Shown: in pieces, positions 37,259-46,261 of the stretch
How positions within the stretch are numbered: position 1 is the stretch's first letter
How the letters are laid out: each line of letters begins with the position of its first letter
Origin: Nostoc sp. 'Peltigera membranacea cyanobiont' N6
GTDB taxonomy: Bacteria > Cyanobacteriota > Cyanobacteriia > Cyanobacteriales > Nostocaceae
Assembly: GCF_002949735.1 (NCBI RefSeq)
Contig: NZ_CP026681.1
Span: 3,982,501-4,046,500, forward strand
Length of the DNA: 64,000 nucleotides
Reading direction: 5' to 3'
Made by a program: the position numbers and the translations under genes
The notes under the pieces: model-generated
The model's input: the letters and a program-made list of their open reading frames with translations, nothing else
Database searches by the model: none
Told to the model about the DNA's origin: nothing

Positions 37259-38044
37259 TCAGCTACCTGGCAAATTATTTGGATCGATACCTTGAGATTG
37301 TAAATAGGCAATTAGCCGTTCTTTTTGCTGACGTTCTTGTTCGGCGCGTTGACGTTCTTGTTCGGCGCGTTGACGTTCCTGTGCAATTTGTTCTACTGCC
37401 CAAGGTAACAAATTACCTGCCTCATCCCACCAGCGCAACCAATAACCCGTTCTGGATTCTTTTGTTCCTTGCCAAGTTCCTAAGAATAAGCCCATTGAAT
37501 CAATCCAATGACGACCATTTTCGTCAGGTTGTTGTAATTCGTAGCGCCTGTTTTCGAGTTGGTAATATTCTAACAAACCGCCATTAGGGTCAAAAATCAC
37601 GTAAATTGGTACTTGAAGAATCTGCTCGTAAAAAAACCATTTTCCTGGCGGATAGATTCGCTTAAAAGAGTACTCTGTACCGTCAGTGTCAGATAGAAAT
37701 TCCATCACCACTGCCGGAATCTCACCTTCTAAATTAGGTGTGTAACTTTTGCGTTCTGCTAAAACTTCATTTACTGCTGGAACATAAACCCAGTCAGGTG
37801 CTTTCGCTACAAACTGATCGTTTATCGTCGCACAAAGTCCAAAATTTGAGGCGATTAACATCTGGGGTTGGATGAAACCACTTATCTCAAGGCTTTCGCG
37901 CAAAGCACCAGCCAACAGTGGCTGACCTGTATTTTCCACTGGTTCATCCTCTAACTGAAAATCTGCGGGCAAGGCTTCCCAAGATATTATCAGTTCTGTT
38001 GAAGATTTAGCTTCACCGAGTTGGGTTGCCATATAACACCCCAT
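37259..38044 (-). CDS. Uma2-family (DUF820) putative endonuclease with coiled-coil tail
   Basis: This 261-residue protein belongs to the cyanobacterial Uma2/DUF820 expansion of PD-(D/E)XK-fold proteins. The core reads PDWVYVPAVNEVLAERK, GEIPAVVMEFLSD and FYEQILQVPIYVIFDPNGG. The C-terminal 50 residues form a charged coiled coil with three direct copies of the seven-residue unit RAEQERQ. The DNA there is a 24-base tandem repeat. The biological role of the family is unproven. Confidence 0.82.
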   Translation of the reverse strand: MGCYMATQLGEAKSSTELIISWEALPADFQLEDEPVENTGQPLLAGALRESLEISGFIQPQMLIASNFGLCATINDQFVAKAPDWVYVPAVNEVLAERKSYTPNLEGEIPAVVMEFLSDTDGTEYSFKRIYPPGKWFFYEQILQVPIYVIFDPNGGLLEYYQLENRRYELQQPDENGRHWIDSMGLFLGTWQGTKESRTGYWLRWWDEAGNLLPWAVEQIAQERQRAEQERQRAEQERQQKERLIAYLQSQGIDPNNLPGS

Positions 38045-38151
38045 TTTATTAATTTGTCTTTATTTTATGTGCGATCGCAGTTATTTTACAATGTCGCCCT
38101 TTTGGGATGCGATGCCTACGGCAGGCATTGCCAACACACAGGGGTAAAACA

Positions 38152-38185
38152 CAAAAAACCCCGGCGAAACTAACCGAGGCTTGAG
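38152..38185 (-). terminator. Rho-independent terminator of psb34
   Basis: On the minus strand CCTCGG and CCGGGG form a GC stem around TTAGTTTCG, followed by a run of six T. It is 50-80 bases after the psb34 stop. Confidence 0.75.
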
Positions 38186-38235
38186 AGAGAAGCGAGAATG
38201 ACAATAAGATACAGCGATACGGCAATGGAAAAATC

Positions 38236-38406
38236 TTAGCTAACGCTAAAACCAACCAAAACTAAAGTTGTGACAATTAAAGTTGCAAAAAGACCCTGTA
38301 AAACGTATTTACGTTGTTCCCAAATTGCTGGGTACTCTGCGTAGTATACCTTGGCTTCATGTGCGTAGTTATTAAGGATACCGTCTTCGTTTACAGTAGT
38401 GTACAT
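38236..38406 (-). CDS. psb34: Psb34-type photosystem II assembly protein (ssl1498 family)
   Basis: This small gene encodes 56 residues and starts at ATG 38406. It opens MYTTVNEDGILNNYAHEAKV, continues YYAEYPAIWEQRKYVLQG, and ends with a single hydrophobic helix (LFATLIVTTLVLVGFSVS). This is the light-harvesting-like ssl1498/Psb34 family, related to Hlips, which binds CP47 in photosystem II assembly intermediates in the thylakoid. It is monocistronic: a clear terminator follows and about 470 bases of non-coding DNA lie upstream. Confidence 0.9.
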   Translation of the reverse strand: MYTTVNEDGILNNYAHEAKVYYAEYPAIWEQRKYVLQGLFATLIVTTLVLVGFSVS

Positions 38407-38877
38407 ATTTTTTTCTCTTCTTTTGTTTAGTTATGTAACTAAATTTAACAATTTTGTTACATAATGTCAATAGGGCTTGACAAAAAAATCTGATGAGTTT
38501 AGTAAGAGTTGCTTATCAAGGAATGGAAGATTTTAGGTAAAGCGGTTCTAGGCAATGAAAGCGGCATGTCTCTTAACCCATTGCTGCGCGTCCTTTTAAC
38601 CTAAGTGCCATACAAAACCAATAGTGTTCGGTTAAGGCAAGAGACGCGATGAATCGCTGATGATTGTAGAGACGGCGATTTATCGCATCTTTACGATCTA
38701 GAATTTCCATCAAAAAACATTAACCAAACCTTATTGATAAAAAACCCCCAGTAAGTTGGGGGTGTAAATTGCCCTTATGTGGCAAAGTGGAGCAAGATAC
38801 TTCTTGTTAAGCTTCCTTTTAGTTGCTCGGATTCGTCTTGAAGCAACTAAAGTTTTGCTTCTTGATAAGGTCAGAAC
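38407..38877. other. Gap upstream of psb34
   Basis: About 470 bases, including a terminator for the dgcN-like gene at 38738-38765 and a dispersed GTAGAGACGGCGATTTATCGC hairpin near 38666-38690. The psb34 promoter must be here but no clear boxes are obvious. Confidence 0.45.
38738..38765 (-). terminator. Rho-independent terminator
   Basis: On the minus strand ACCCCCAACTTACTGGGGGT is followed by six T. It lies about 110 bases after the stop of the DUF1611 gene and ends that two-gene operon. Confidence 0.8.
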
Positions 38878-39924
38878 CTAATTCTTCATCACCGCATCCA
38901 AAAGCACATTGGCATCAAAACGGACTACATCAGTGCAAGGTAGCCCGGTTTCTGCTGTTACTTGAGCAATACTTTCGTCGGCCGCAGATTCATCTAAATG
39001 TGCCGTATTAAGTGCTATACCCACTACAGAAACGCTTGCAAAAGCACCACCAGCACTAGCAACGCTTTCATAAAGCCGAATTACCTCTGATAAAGGTGGA
39101 ATTAAAACATGGGGATGATTGCGGACATGAACTTGTCCCGCCCGATGGACTAATACCAGTTGAGTTGGTTGGGAACCACGAATCAGGGGTAGGGTTGCCG
39201 TTGAACCAGGGTGTAGCAGCGAACCTTGTCCTTCAATGTGCAGGATGTCGTAGTTTTTGCCATAGCGCATGATTATTTGTTCCACAGCACCAGCAGCAAA
39301 GTCCACTCGCACGGCATCTAAAGCCACGCCATCGCCTTCTAACATCACCCCAGTTTGACCTGTGGCGAGAAATTTAGAACGCCAACCCCGCAGTTTGGAT
39401 GCCCAATGTAACTCCAAGCTAGTTGACATTTTACCGATCGCCATGTCAGTACCCACCGTCAAAACTCGCCGACAAGGGAGGGTGCGTGCCATTCCACTAG
39501 CAACACTTATATTAGACGGCTCTTTGCGGACATCCCAAATTAATTGCCCTGGTTTGACTAGTGCATTTAACTCCGGGATGCTTGCCATTGGTGTATGTAA
39601 GCCGTTCACCAACGACATCCCAGCTTCTAGAGCATTTTTGATTTCTAGCCAGTAATCATCTGGGATAGCACCACCACTGGGAGCAATGCCTATTACTAAG
39701 ACTTCTGGCTTGTACTCTAAGGCTGCGGCTACTGATGCCACAATGGGTACATCACGTTTAATACCTGTTAATTCTGTCAGAGATTTGCCAGCACATTCGC
39801 GATCGATGACGGCTACAATTGGTGACTCGCTGTAACGTAAAATTGCGAGTCCTGTTTTGCCGTGAGTTCCAATAGTTCCCTCGTGAAGTAAGATAGCTAC
39901 TCGTTGATTAAGTGGTAGACGCAC
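38878..39924 (-). CDS. DUF1611 protein, DgcN-like (putative D-glutamate N-acetyltransferase)
   Basis: This 348-residue DUF1611 protein has an N-terminal Rossmann-like domain (AVIDRECAGKSLTELTG, VLVIGIAPSGG) and a C-terminal P-loop-like domain (VLTVGTDMAIGKMSTSLEL, then FLATGQTGVMLEGDGVALDAVRVDFAAGA, then HIEGQGSLLHPGST). I recall that DUF1611 proteins encoded beside a dipeptide-epimerase-like gene act as D-glutamate N-acetyltransferase (DgcN) with the racemase DgcA. Here the same pair is present, overlapping by 17 bases. The start is GTG at 39924. The specific substrate in this organism is inference. Confidence 0.78.
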   Translation of the reverse strand: MRLPLNQRVAILLHEGTIGTHGKTGLAILRYSESPIVAVIDRECAGKSLTELTGIKRDVPIVASVAAALEYKPEVLVIGIAPSGGAIPDDYWLEIKNALEAGMSLVNGLHTPMASIPELNALVKPGQLIWDVRKEPSNISVASGMARTLPCRRVLTVGTDMAIGKMSTSLELHWASKLRGWRSKFLATGQTGVMLEGDGVALDAVRVDFAAGAVEQIIMRYGKNYDILHIEGQGSLLHPGSTATLPLIRGSQPTQLVLVHRAGQVHVRNHPHVLIPPLSEVIRLYESVASAGGAFASVSVVGIALNTAHLDESAADESIAQVTAETGLPCTDVVRFDANVLLDAVMKN

Positions 39925-40960
39925 TGTGTTTTACCCCCAAACCTGGTAAATCGTTTAGCAAAACTCTACCTTCTTTTAGCAATGCACCTGTAAAGGGATC
40001 GTCGATTAAGTTGAGGTGACTGTCTAAATCTAAATAATCAGCTAGTGGCGCAAGCTGTAATGCTGCTGTATTAGCTAGCGAACTGTCAGAATAGCAACCG
40101 AACATTACTTGCAACCGATATGCTCGCGCTGTATGTACCATTCGCATTGCCTCTGTTAGTCCGCCTGATTTCATCAGTTTGATATTAATACCATCCACGT
40201 AGTTTGCCAAATCGGGGATATCAGAACTTGTGAAGCAACTCTCATCGACAAAGATGGGTAGGGGAGAGTGTTCTTTGAGTTTTGCTAAACTTTTTTCCTG
40301 ACCTCGTGGTAATGGCTGTTCTACATACTTTATATCTAAATTAGCCAGCCAATTGCACATTGCGATCGCATCTTCTAAGCTCCAACCCCCATTGGCATCA
40401 ACAAATAATTCTATTTCCGGTGCTTCTTCTCGCACTGCCAACAGCATTTTTTTATCTGCATCTATGCCATCTGGACTACCTAACTTCACCTTAAAAAGGC
40501 GGACATCGGTAAATCGTAACCAGTCTCGCGCTCTCGCCTTAGCACCTTCAGGCGAATTAATCCCAATTGTGACTGAGGTTGGTACTATTTGATTGCGATC
40601 GAGTCCCCAAATTTGCCACAAAGGTAATCCTACACGCTTACCCAACCAGTCGTGCATTGCCATATCTAACGCTGCCCTAGCAGCAGAAGGAATCTGGTTT
40701 TGGATTAAAACTTGCTCAATTTGCTGTCGCTGCAAGGGGCTAAATGCTTGCAACAGTGGCACAACTCGATCTAGAGAATCTTTGATTGTATCAGTTGATT
40801 GTCGACGATCGCCCACACCGAATGGCGATGCTTCTCCCCAGCCTTCGATACCATCATCTGAAATCCTCACCCATGCATTCGTTGTCTGTGCCGTTGTCCC
40901 TCGACTAATGGTCAATGGAAATCTCTTGTTTACTGTAAATAAATTTACATTTATTTGCAT
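39908..40960 (-). CDS. Enolase-superfamily epimerase (dipeptide epimerase / DgcA-like)
   Basis: This 350-residue enzyme belongs to the muconate-lactonising subgroup of the enolase superfamily. It has the catalytic FKVKLG (KxK) on the second strand and metal ligands in VDANGG, VEQPL and VDESC. The second catalytic Lys is in IKLMKSGG, and the DLDSHLNL ending is typical of L-Ala-D/L-Glu epimerases. It either epimerises dipeptides from cell-wall recycling or racemises N-acetyl-glutamate together with the overlapping DUF1611 partner. It is first in a two-gene operon. Confidence 0.87.
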   Translation of the reverse strand: MQINVNLFTVNKRFPLTISRGTTAQTTNAWVRISDDGIEGWGEASPFGVGDRRQSTDTIKDSLDRVVPLLQAFSPLQRQQIEQVLIQNQIPSAARAALDMAMHDWLGKRVGLPLWQIWGLDRNQIVPTSVTIGINSPEGAKARARDWLRFTDVRLFKVKLGSPDGIDADKKMLLAVREEAPEIELFVDANGGWSLEDAIAMCNWLANLDIKYVEQPLPRGQEKSLAKLKEHSPLPIFVDESCFTSSDIPDLANYVDGINIKLMKSGGLTEAMRMVHTARAYRLQVMFGCYSDSSLANTAALQLAPLADYLDLDSHLNLIDDPFTGALLKEGRVLLNDLPGLGVKHSASTT

Positions 40961-41102
40961 ATTTCTTTTACATAATATTATGTTATTGCAAAAGTCAGTG
41001 TAAGTTTAAAGTTTAGATTATCGGATGTATCTGTTATACTTTTTTACATTCATTACTTAGTTACTAAAGTTCCTAGACATAATTTTATTGGTTACTAAAT
41101 TT

Positions 41103-41654
41103 ATGAACAACTTAAGAAAATGGAAGACTTTAAAATCAAAAATGGTTTTAGATAACCCTTGGTGTCAAGTAAGGCAAGATGAAATAGAATTGCCCAATGG
41201 TAAAATCATAGATGATTATTTTGTCAATATTAAACCAGACGTGGCGATGGTTTTACCTATTACTAGTAATAGAGAAGTTATTTTTGTCCGGCAATACAGA
41301 CATGCAGTAGGTGAATTTTTCTTAGAACTACCAGCAGGGAATTTCGATCCGATAAAAGAGAGTGCCGAAGTAGCCGCAATTAGAGAATTCACAGAAGAGA
41401 CTGGTTATATACCCCAAGAATTTAGAAAAATTGGAACTCTATACGATAAGCCGAGTAAAGATACCAATCAAATCCATTTGTTTTTAGCAGAAAATGTGAG
41501 TAAAGTCGGAGAGCAACAACTCGATATTACAGAAGAAATTGAAATTGTATTTATTCCTCTAGAATCAGTTTTAGATAAAATTATTCAAGGAGAAATTTCT
41601 GTAGCGGGAACTGTTGCGGCTCTATTTTTAGGTTTAAAACTTATAAATTATTAA
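41103..41654 (+). CDS. Nudix hydrolase (ADP-ribose pyrophosphatase type)
   Basis: This protein of about 183 residues has a Nudix box reading GNFDPIKESAEVAAIREFTEETGY, which fits the GX5EX7REUXEEXGU pattern with a small insertion. It also has the preceding EVIFVRQYRHAVGEFFLELPAG, typical of ADP-ribose pyrophosphatases. The frame extends to a TTG at 41088, but the ATG at 41103 is a better start. It probably hydrolyses nucleoside diphosphate sugars. It stands alone on the plus strand. Confidence 0.88.
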   Translation: MNNLRKWKTLKSKMVLDNPWCQVRQDEIELPNGKIIDDYFVNIKPDVAMVLPITSNREVIFVRQYRHAVGEFFLELPAGNFDPIKESAEVAAIREFTEETGYIPQEFRKIGTLYDKPSKDTNQIHLFLAENVSKVGEQQLDITEEIEIVFIPLESVLDKIIQGEISVAGTVAALFLGLKLINY

Positions 41655-42052
41655 TCATATAGGACTAGTATTTGATTTCTGAAAAGATACGTAGGGTGTG
41701 TTAGCGACAGCGTAACGCACCATCATCAAGGGTTTGGTGCGTTACGAACTGCGTTCTAACACACCCTACAATACCTAGTTTTGTTCAAAAATAAAATATG
41801 ATTCCTATACAAGAGTTAATTATTATGTTTGTCTCTACAGTAACTGCTGATACTTTCCTGAAAATTCGTCCAATTGAGTTAGCGGAACTAGCTGAATCGC
41901 CACCAATTACGAATTAGTTCAAGTACTTCGCTGCAAAAAAGAATTAAGATTTAAGAATAGTCAAAGCCTGGCTATTACCAGTCTTCAAGTAGGATTTTTT
42001 CCCTTTCCTTTACCCTCGCAAACATTAGTGTAATTACCTTAACCTCTCACTA
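41655..42052. other. Gap before the sigma-54-like gene
   Basis: About 400 bases containing palindromic repeat copy 2 (41691-41769). A possible 31-codon frame from ATG 41825 to the stop at 41920 (MFVSTVTADTFLKIRPIELA...) could be a gene remnant, but I cannot assign it. Confidence 0.4.
41691..41769. repeat. Palindromic GTAGGGTGNGTTA repeat, copy 2
   Basis: Begins GTAGGGTGTGTTAGCG and ends TAACACACCCTAC, with inner CGTAACGCACC and GGTGCGTTACG. Same family as 7711-7794 and 48467-48542. Confidence 0.85.
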
Positions 42053-43405
42053 ATGGATATGGATACACCTGCATTAACTTCAACTCTCTCTGTAGAAACC
42101 CGTTTAGAGACGCAAGCAGTTCTTTATCCAAGCCTGCGACAGTTAGTGCAACTGTTACCTTGGAATCATCAGCGAGTTCGAGAATATTTACAAGCAGAAG
42201 CCAAACACAATCCATTTTTGCTGCATCGCCGCTCTAATCATCGGGAAGCATTGCTAGAAGACATTTTACCAAATTGGTATAGTCCAGTTGCAATGGAACC
42301 AAGCTTACAAGAACATCTACGTGGGCAAATTACCGCTTTAGATTTGCCACTCAAACAGCGAGAAGCACTGTTATACCTCATGCAATGGATTTCACCCTCC
42401 GGCTATCTGGAAGAATCGTCCCAAGTCTGGACAGCAGGAAGTGATTGGAATGTCAAGGAATTAGAAGCGGTTGTGTCGCATTTACAAAGTCTCGATCCAC
42501 CGGGGATTGGGGCGCGATCGCCGCAAGAATGTTTGCTATTACAGCTTCAAGATCGTCCCAATAGTTTGGCTGCCTTACTGGTACGAGATTACTTAGCAGA
42601 GGTAGCAGATTGTATTGGTAATTCAACTGAAGCCAAGGAACATCAACAATTGTTGTTGAAGAAGTTGCAATTACATGCAAAAAGAGTTTCTGTAGTGGAA
42701 TCACCGATTAATCTGCCAGCTTTGAAAGCAGCGATTCAAGAAATTCAGACCTTAGAACCTCGCCCAGGAAGAAACTTTAGCTATTATCCAGTGGCGATCG
42801 CCACCCCAGATTTACAAGCCGAACTCAACGCCAATGGGTGGCAGGTTTCTTTAACTTCTGAAGTTAGTCAAGAGTTTTGCTTGGATGAAGAAGCGATCGC
42901 TTTGCTGGTTCAATCAAACCACAAGATGCAGGAAACACTGCTACAACAAGCACGAAATTTATTGTCAGCACTAAATCAGTGGCAGGAAAATTTACTCAAA
43001 GTTGGGCAATTTTTGGTTAATCGTCAGCAAGCCTTTCTCACAAGTAAGGACAGTTTAGATTTAGTACCAACACCTCAGCAGCTAATTGCTCAATCGGTCG
43101 GGCTTTCAAATGCTACCATCAGTCGCATTGTGCGCGATCGCTATTTGCTAATTAGCGGCGGGCAAAGTCGAATTGTGCCGTTGCAGTCTTTCTGTACTTC
43201 TGTTGGTGTTGGTGGCCGCACGCCTAAACAAATCCAAGAGTTGATTATTCAATTAATTCAACAAGAACCACCAGCTAAACCTTACAGCGATGAACAACTA
43301 GCCCAACTATTAAAACTGCGATTTGGCATGGCGATCGCTCGACGGACTGTAGTCAAGTACCGAAAACTGGCAGGAATCGAATCTTCCCACGCACGTAAAC
43401 GTTAA
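42053..43405 (+). CDS. RpoN-like (sigma-54 family) protein
   Basis: This 450-residue protein resembles sigma-54 along its whole length. Region I-like sequence is at residues 15-58 (RLETQAVLYPSLRQLVQLL...REYLQAEAKHNPFLL). The core-binding region is at 85-240, with LQSLDPPGIGARSPQECLLLQL and IQTLEPRPGRNFSYYP. The DNA-binding region is at 300-450, with an SNATISRIVRDRYL helix-turn-helix, PLQSFCTSVGV, and the RpoN box ARRTVVKYRK at 429-438 (consensus ARRTVAKYRE). The acidic region II is essentially absent. Textbook accounts say cyanobacteria lack sigma-54, so this is notable. No activator with a GAFTGA loop is in the window. It may be a true alternative sigma factor or a repurposed DNA-binding protein. 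Confidence 0.85.
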   Translation: MDMDTPALTSTLSVETRLETQAVLYPSLRQLVQLLPWNHQRVREYLQAEAKHNPFLLHRRSNHREALLEDILPNWYSPVAMEPSLQEHLRGQITALDLPLKQREALLYLMQWISPSGYLEESSQVWTAGSDWNVKELEAVVSHLQSLDPPGIGARSPQECLLLQLQDRPNSLAALLVRDYLAEVADCIGNSTEAKEHQQLLLKKLQLHAKRVSVVESPINLPALKAAIQEIQTLEPRPGRNFSYYPVAIATPDLQAELNANGWQVSLTSEVSQEFCLDEEAIALLVQSNHKMQETLLQQARNLLSALNQWQENLLKVGQFLVNRQQAFLTSKDSLDLVPTPQQLIAQSVGLSNATISRIVRDRYLLISGGQSRIVPLQSFCTSVGVGGRTPKQIQELIIQLIQQEPPAKPYSDEQLAQLLKLRFGMAIARRTVVKYRKLAGIESSHARKR

Positions 43406-43505
43406 CATCAGTTAGAGGAATTTATCGCTCTCCTAAAAAGCGCTACTGTGTACACAAACTTTTTATAATTTCTATGTAATATAGGGTGTTCTAATTGTTG
43501 CAAGT

Positions 43506-43736
43506 CGATGCATTAACATAGCAAGCCGATGCATTGGCATAATAAGTCGATGCATTAACATAACAAGTCGATGCATTAACATAGCAAGCCGATGCATTGG
43601 CATAATAAGTCGATGCATTAACATAACAAGCCGATGCATTAACATAACAAGCCGATGCATTAACATAACAAGCCGATGCATTAACATAGCAAGCCGATGC
43701 ATTGGCATAACAAGCCGATGCATTGGCATAACAAGT
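43506..43736. repeat. Tandem array of 11 units of 21 bp
   Basis: Eleven exactly spaced units start at 43506, 43527, 43548 and so on to 43716. Each begins CGATGCATT, is followed by AACAT or GGCAT, then ARYAAGY. Each holds the palindrome ATGCAT. Two unit types (TTAACAT and TTGGCAT) alternate in blocks, showing block duplication. The array lies between convergent genes. It has no unique spacers, so it is not CRISPR. The minus-strand open frame of MHRLVML heptads is a by-product of the 21-bp period. Confidence 0.95.
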
Positions 43737-43788
43737 TAGACTGAACTACCCCATGCATTAATGCAAGGAGATCCAACTCACGTTAAAG

Positions 43789-44976
43789 TTAATAAATCCA
43801 AAAATAGGTAAGCGCCAAGGTGATAACAGTTAGCGGTAGCCCAAATCGCAAATGTTCCCCAAAAGTGAGCCTATATCCCTGTTTAGCAACAGCCTCCGCC
43901 ACAATCAAGTTTGCTACCGAACCCAGCAGCGTGAGATTTCCTGCCAGTGTTGAAGCCGCCGCGAGTAGTAGCCAAGTGTGGGTGTTGGGATGAGGAATTA
44001 GGTGATGTAATAGCAGTACAGCCGGCACATTGGATACTAAATTTGACAACAACGCCGTTATCCCCACAATGCTCAAGGGATCGCGAGTAAAATGAGAAAG
44101 CCATCCCAAAGAACCGAGTTTTTGCACACCTTCCGTAAGGATGAACAGTCCACAAAACATTAACAGCAAATCCCAGTCTACCTGTTGTAAAATTCGCTCT
44201 GGCTTAAGGCGGCGCGTTACCAGTAATAATCCAGCAGCAATTAAGGTAACTTCAGCAGTCGGAATTCCAATTAAAAATGCTACTAGTAATCCGGTGGTAA
44301 TTAATAGACTTTTAGCTAACAGTGGTTTGAGGACATGGTAGCGGGGTGGTTTAACTTTTAAGTAAGGGCGAAGCGATCGCACTTCTGGATATAACCACCA
44401 CAACAAACCTACCTGAATTGTCAAACAGATCAACGCAAGTGGTGTTAAGGCTTTGGCAAAGTCTAGATAACTAATGCCAGAGAAAGAACCGATCAAGATA
44501 TTTTGCGGATTACCGCTCAAAGTGGCAACGGAACCGAGGTTAGTTGCACCTGCTAGCGCCAGCAAATAGGGAATAGGTTTAAGCTTGAGTAACTGGGTAA
44601 TACCAATTACTAAAGGTGTCAAAATTAAAGCAATCGTATCATTCAAAAAAAGGGCTGAGAGGATGCCACTGCCAAAAGTTAACACCACCAGTAACCCAAA
44701 TGGGCTGTGGATGCGGCGGATTGTATAATCAAGGGCAAGCTGGAAAAAACCAGAGGCGGCGAGATTGGCACTGATTACCATCATCCCAAATAGAAAAATT
44801 AGTGTTTTGTAATCGATCGCGCCCCACGCCGCAGGTAAATCTAGTACTCCCAATGCCATCAAAAAGGCAGCACCAACAATGGCGATCGTCGCCCGATTCA
44901 TCCGCAATCCGGGCAAGTAACCTAGCCCTAAGCCGATGTAGGTGATAATAATCACGAGATATCGCAAAACTACCAT
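43789..44976 (-). CDS. SLC13/ArsB-type anion permease
   Basis: An integral membrane protein of about 395 residues with some ten hydrophobic helices, in the ion-transporter superfamily (ArsB/NhaD/DASS). Signature stretches are LFLNDTIALILTPLVIGI, ATNLGSVATLSGNPQNILIG and LLSNLVSNVPAVLLLHHL, typical of the two inverted hairpin repeats. The frame extends to a TTG at 45000, but ATG 44976 is better and starts 4 bases after the MFS stop, so the two genes are co-transcribed. The substrate could be arsenite, dicarboxylate, sulfate or Na+; it cannot be read. Confidence 0.85.
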   Translation of the reverse strand: MVVLRYLVIIITYIGLGLGYLPGLRMNRATIAIVGAAFLMALGVLDLPAAWGAIDYKTLIFLFGMMVISANLAASGFFQLALDYTIRRIHSPFGLLVVLTFGSGILSALFLNDTIALILTPLVIGITQLLKLKPIPYLLALAGATNLGSVATLSGNPQNILIGSFSGISYLDFAKALTPLALICLTIQVGLLWWLYPEVRSLRPYLKVKPPRYHVLKPLLAKSLLITTGLLVAFLIGIPTAEVTLIAAGLLLVTRRLKPERILQQVDWDLLLMFCGLFILTEGVQKLGSLGWLSHFTRDPLSIVGITALLSNLVSNVPAVLLLHHLIPHPNTHTWLLLAAASTLAGNLTLLGSVANLIVAEAVAKQGYRLTFGEHLRFGLPLTVITLALTYFWIY

Positions 44977-44980
44977 TTCT

Positions 44981-46261
44981 CTATTCCCTAAACGTAGCAA
45001 GCCCCGATTTAGAGCTTACCGGATAGGCTGTAGACTTAGTTTCGGGCATGAAAAACCAGAAGAAAATTAAGGCAACTGTTGCGATCGCTGCCATAGTCAA
45101 AAAGCTAGCATTGTAGCCAGCAGATTTCGCAACAAAACCAGCCAAAGAATTACTGAGGGATGCACCAATACCAACAGCAGTTCCAATTGCTCCCTGTGCC
45201 AGATTAAAGTGTCCGGTTCCCTTAGTCAAATCGGCAATCACCAAAAGCTGCATCACCCCAAAAATTCCTCCGCCAACCCCGTCTAATAATTGCACTGACA
45301 CCAGAAAGAAAGGATTATCGCTGAGGGTATACAGCACGGCGCGAATCGGTAACACCAGAAATGCAATCAGAAAAATAGGTTTACGTCGATCTTTACTCGC
45401 CCGTCCCCCAACCAAAATTCCCAAGGGAATCATCACTAATTGAGCAGTGACAATGCAGGCAGACATAAATAACGTTGGACTAGCACCTTTCTGGTGAGCT
45501 AGTACCTCACCGAGCAAGGGTAACATGGCAGCGTTGGCAAAGTGGAACAACACTGCACAGGCGGCAAAAATCAGGAGACGGCGATCGCTCAATAGGGTTG
45601 TAAACTTAGAAACATTAACTTTTTCTTTCCCATCTTCTTGTATATCCTTGCTTTCTTGCTCGTCACCCCCTCTTGCTAACCGATAATTAATATCCTGTTT
45701 GCGAATCTTCAAAGCGCAGACAATCACTGCAACTGACATCAGCGCCATAAAGTAGAAGATAGCTGCCTGAGCCACAAAATGACCGATTAATCCTGCTAGT
45801 ATTGCAGCTACCACATTTCCAGCAGAACTGAGAGTTTGGTTGCGGCCAATGCGATACTCAATACCCCTTCGTCCGACTAATCCTAGAGAAATTGCTGCGA
45901 TCGTCGGGGCAAAAAATGCTCCAGCAATGGCACAGAAGGATTGAGATATTGTAATTACGGGGAATGATGGCATCGTAACGGTGGCAATTGAACTGATGCC
46001 AATTAACACCGCCGCGAGAATAATTAGCGATCGCTTCTGGCGTAACCGATCGACTAATCCTCCAATCGGTGTTTGAGCAATTACCCCCGTCAATCCTGAA
46101 ATCGTCATTACCAATCCCACCTGAGAGGGGTTCCAATGCAGACTTGAAGTTAGATAAACCACTAGAAATGGGCCGACACCGCCCTGAATATCTGCTAAAA
46201 ATACATTTAACCAATCGAGTGCTTTTAGACTTCCTTGACGCGTCACCGAACGAGTAACCAT
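44981..46261 (-). CDS. MFS transporter
   Basis: A 426-residue major facilitator with 12 predicted helices. It opens SLKALDWLNVFLADIQGGVGPFLVVYLTSS and has the MFS loop motif GGLVDRLRQKRSL between helices 2 and 3 and GGRASKDRRKP in the second half. A charged central loop (GGDEQESKDIQEDGKEK) divides the halves. It is first in an operon with the anion permease that follows 4 bases later. The substrate is unknown; efflux of a small toxic compound is a guess. Confidence 0.88.
   Translation of the reverse strand: MVTRSVTRQGSLKALDWLNVFLADIQGGVGPFLVVYLTSSLHWNPSQVGLVMTISGLTGVIAQTPIGGLVDRLRQKRSLIILAAVLIGISSIATVTMPSFPVITISQSFCAIAGAFFAPTIAAISLGLVGRRGIEYRIGRNQTLSSAGNVVAAILAGLIGHFVAQAAIFYFMALMSVAVIVCALKIRKQDINYRLARGGDEQESKDIQEDGKEKVNVSKFTTLLSDRRLLIFAACAVLFHFANAAMLPLLGEVLAHQKGASPTLFMSACIVTAQLVMIPLGILVGGRASKDRRKPIFLIAFLVLPIRAVLYTLSDNPFFLVSVQLLDGVGGGIFGVMQLLVIADLTKGTGHFNLAQGAIGTAVGIGASLSNSLAGFVAKSAGYNASFLTMAAIATVALIFFWFFMPETKSTAYPVSSKSGLATFRE

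Noticed and set aside
43472..43729. Minus-strand frame of MHRLVML heptads
   Set aside because: By-product of the 21-bp tandem array (7 codons per unit). It has no ribosome-binding site or domain, and the array itself is non-coding.
43506..43736. CRISPR array
   Set aside because: The units are contiguous 21-mers with no unique spacers, and no cas genes are in the window.
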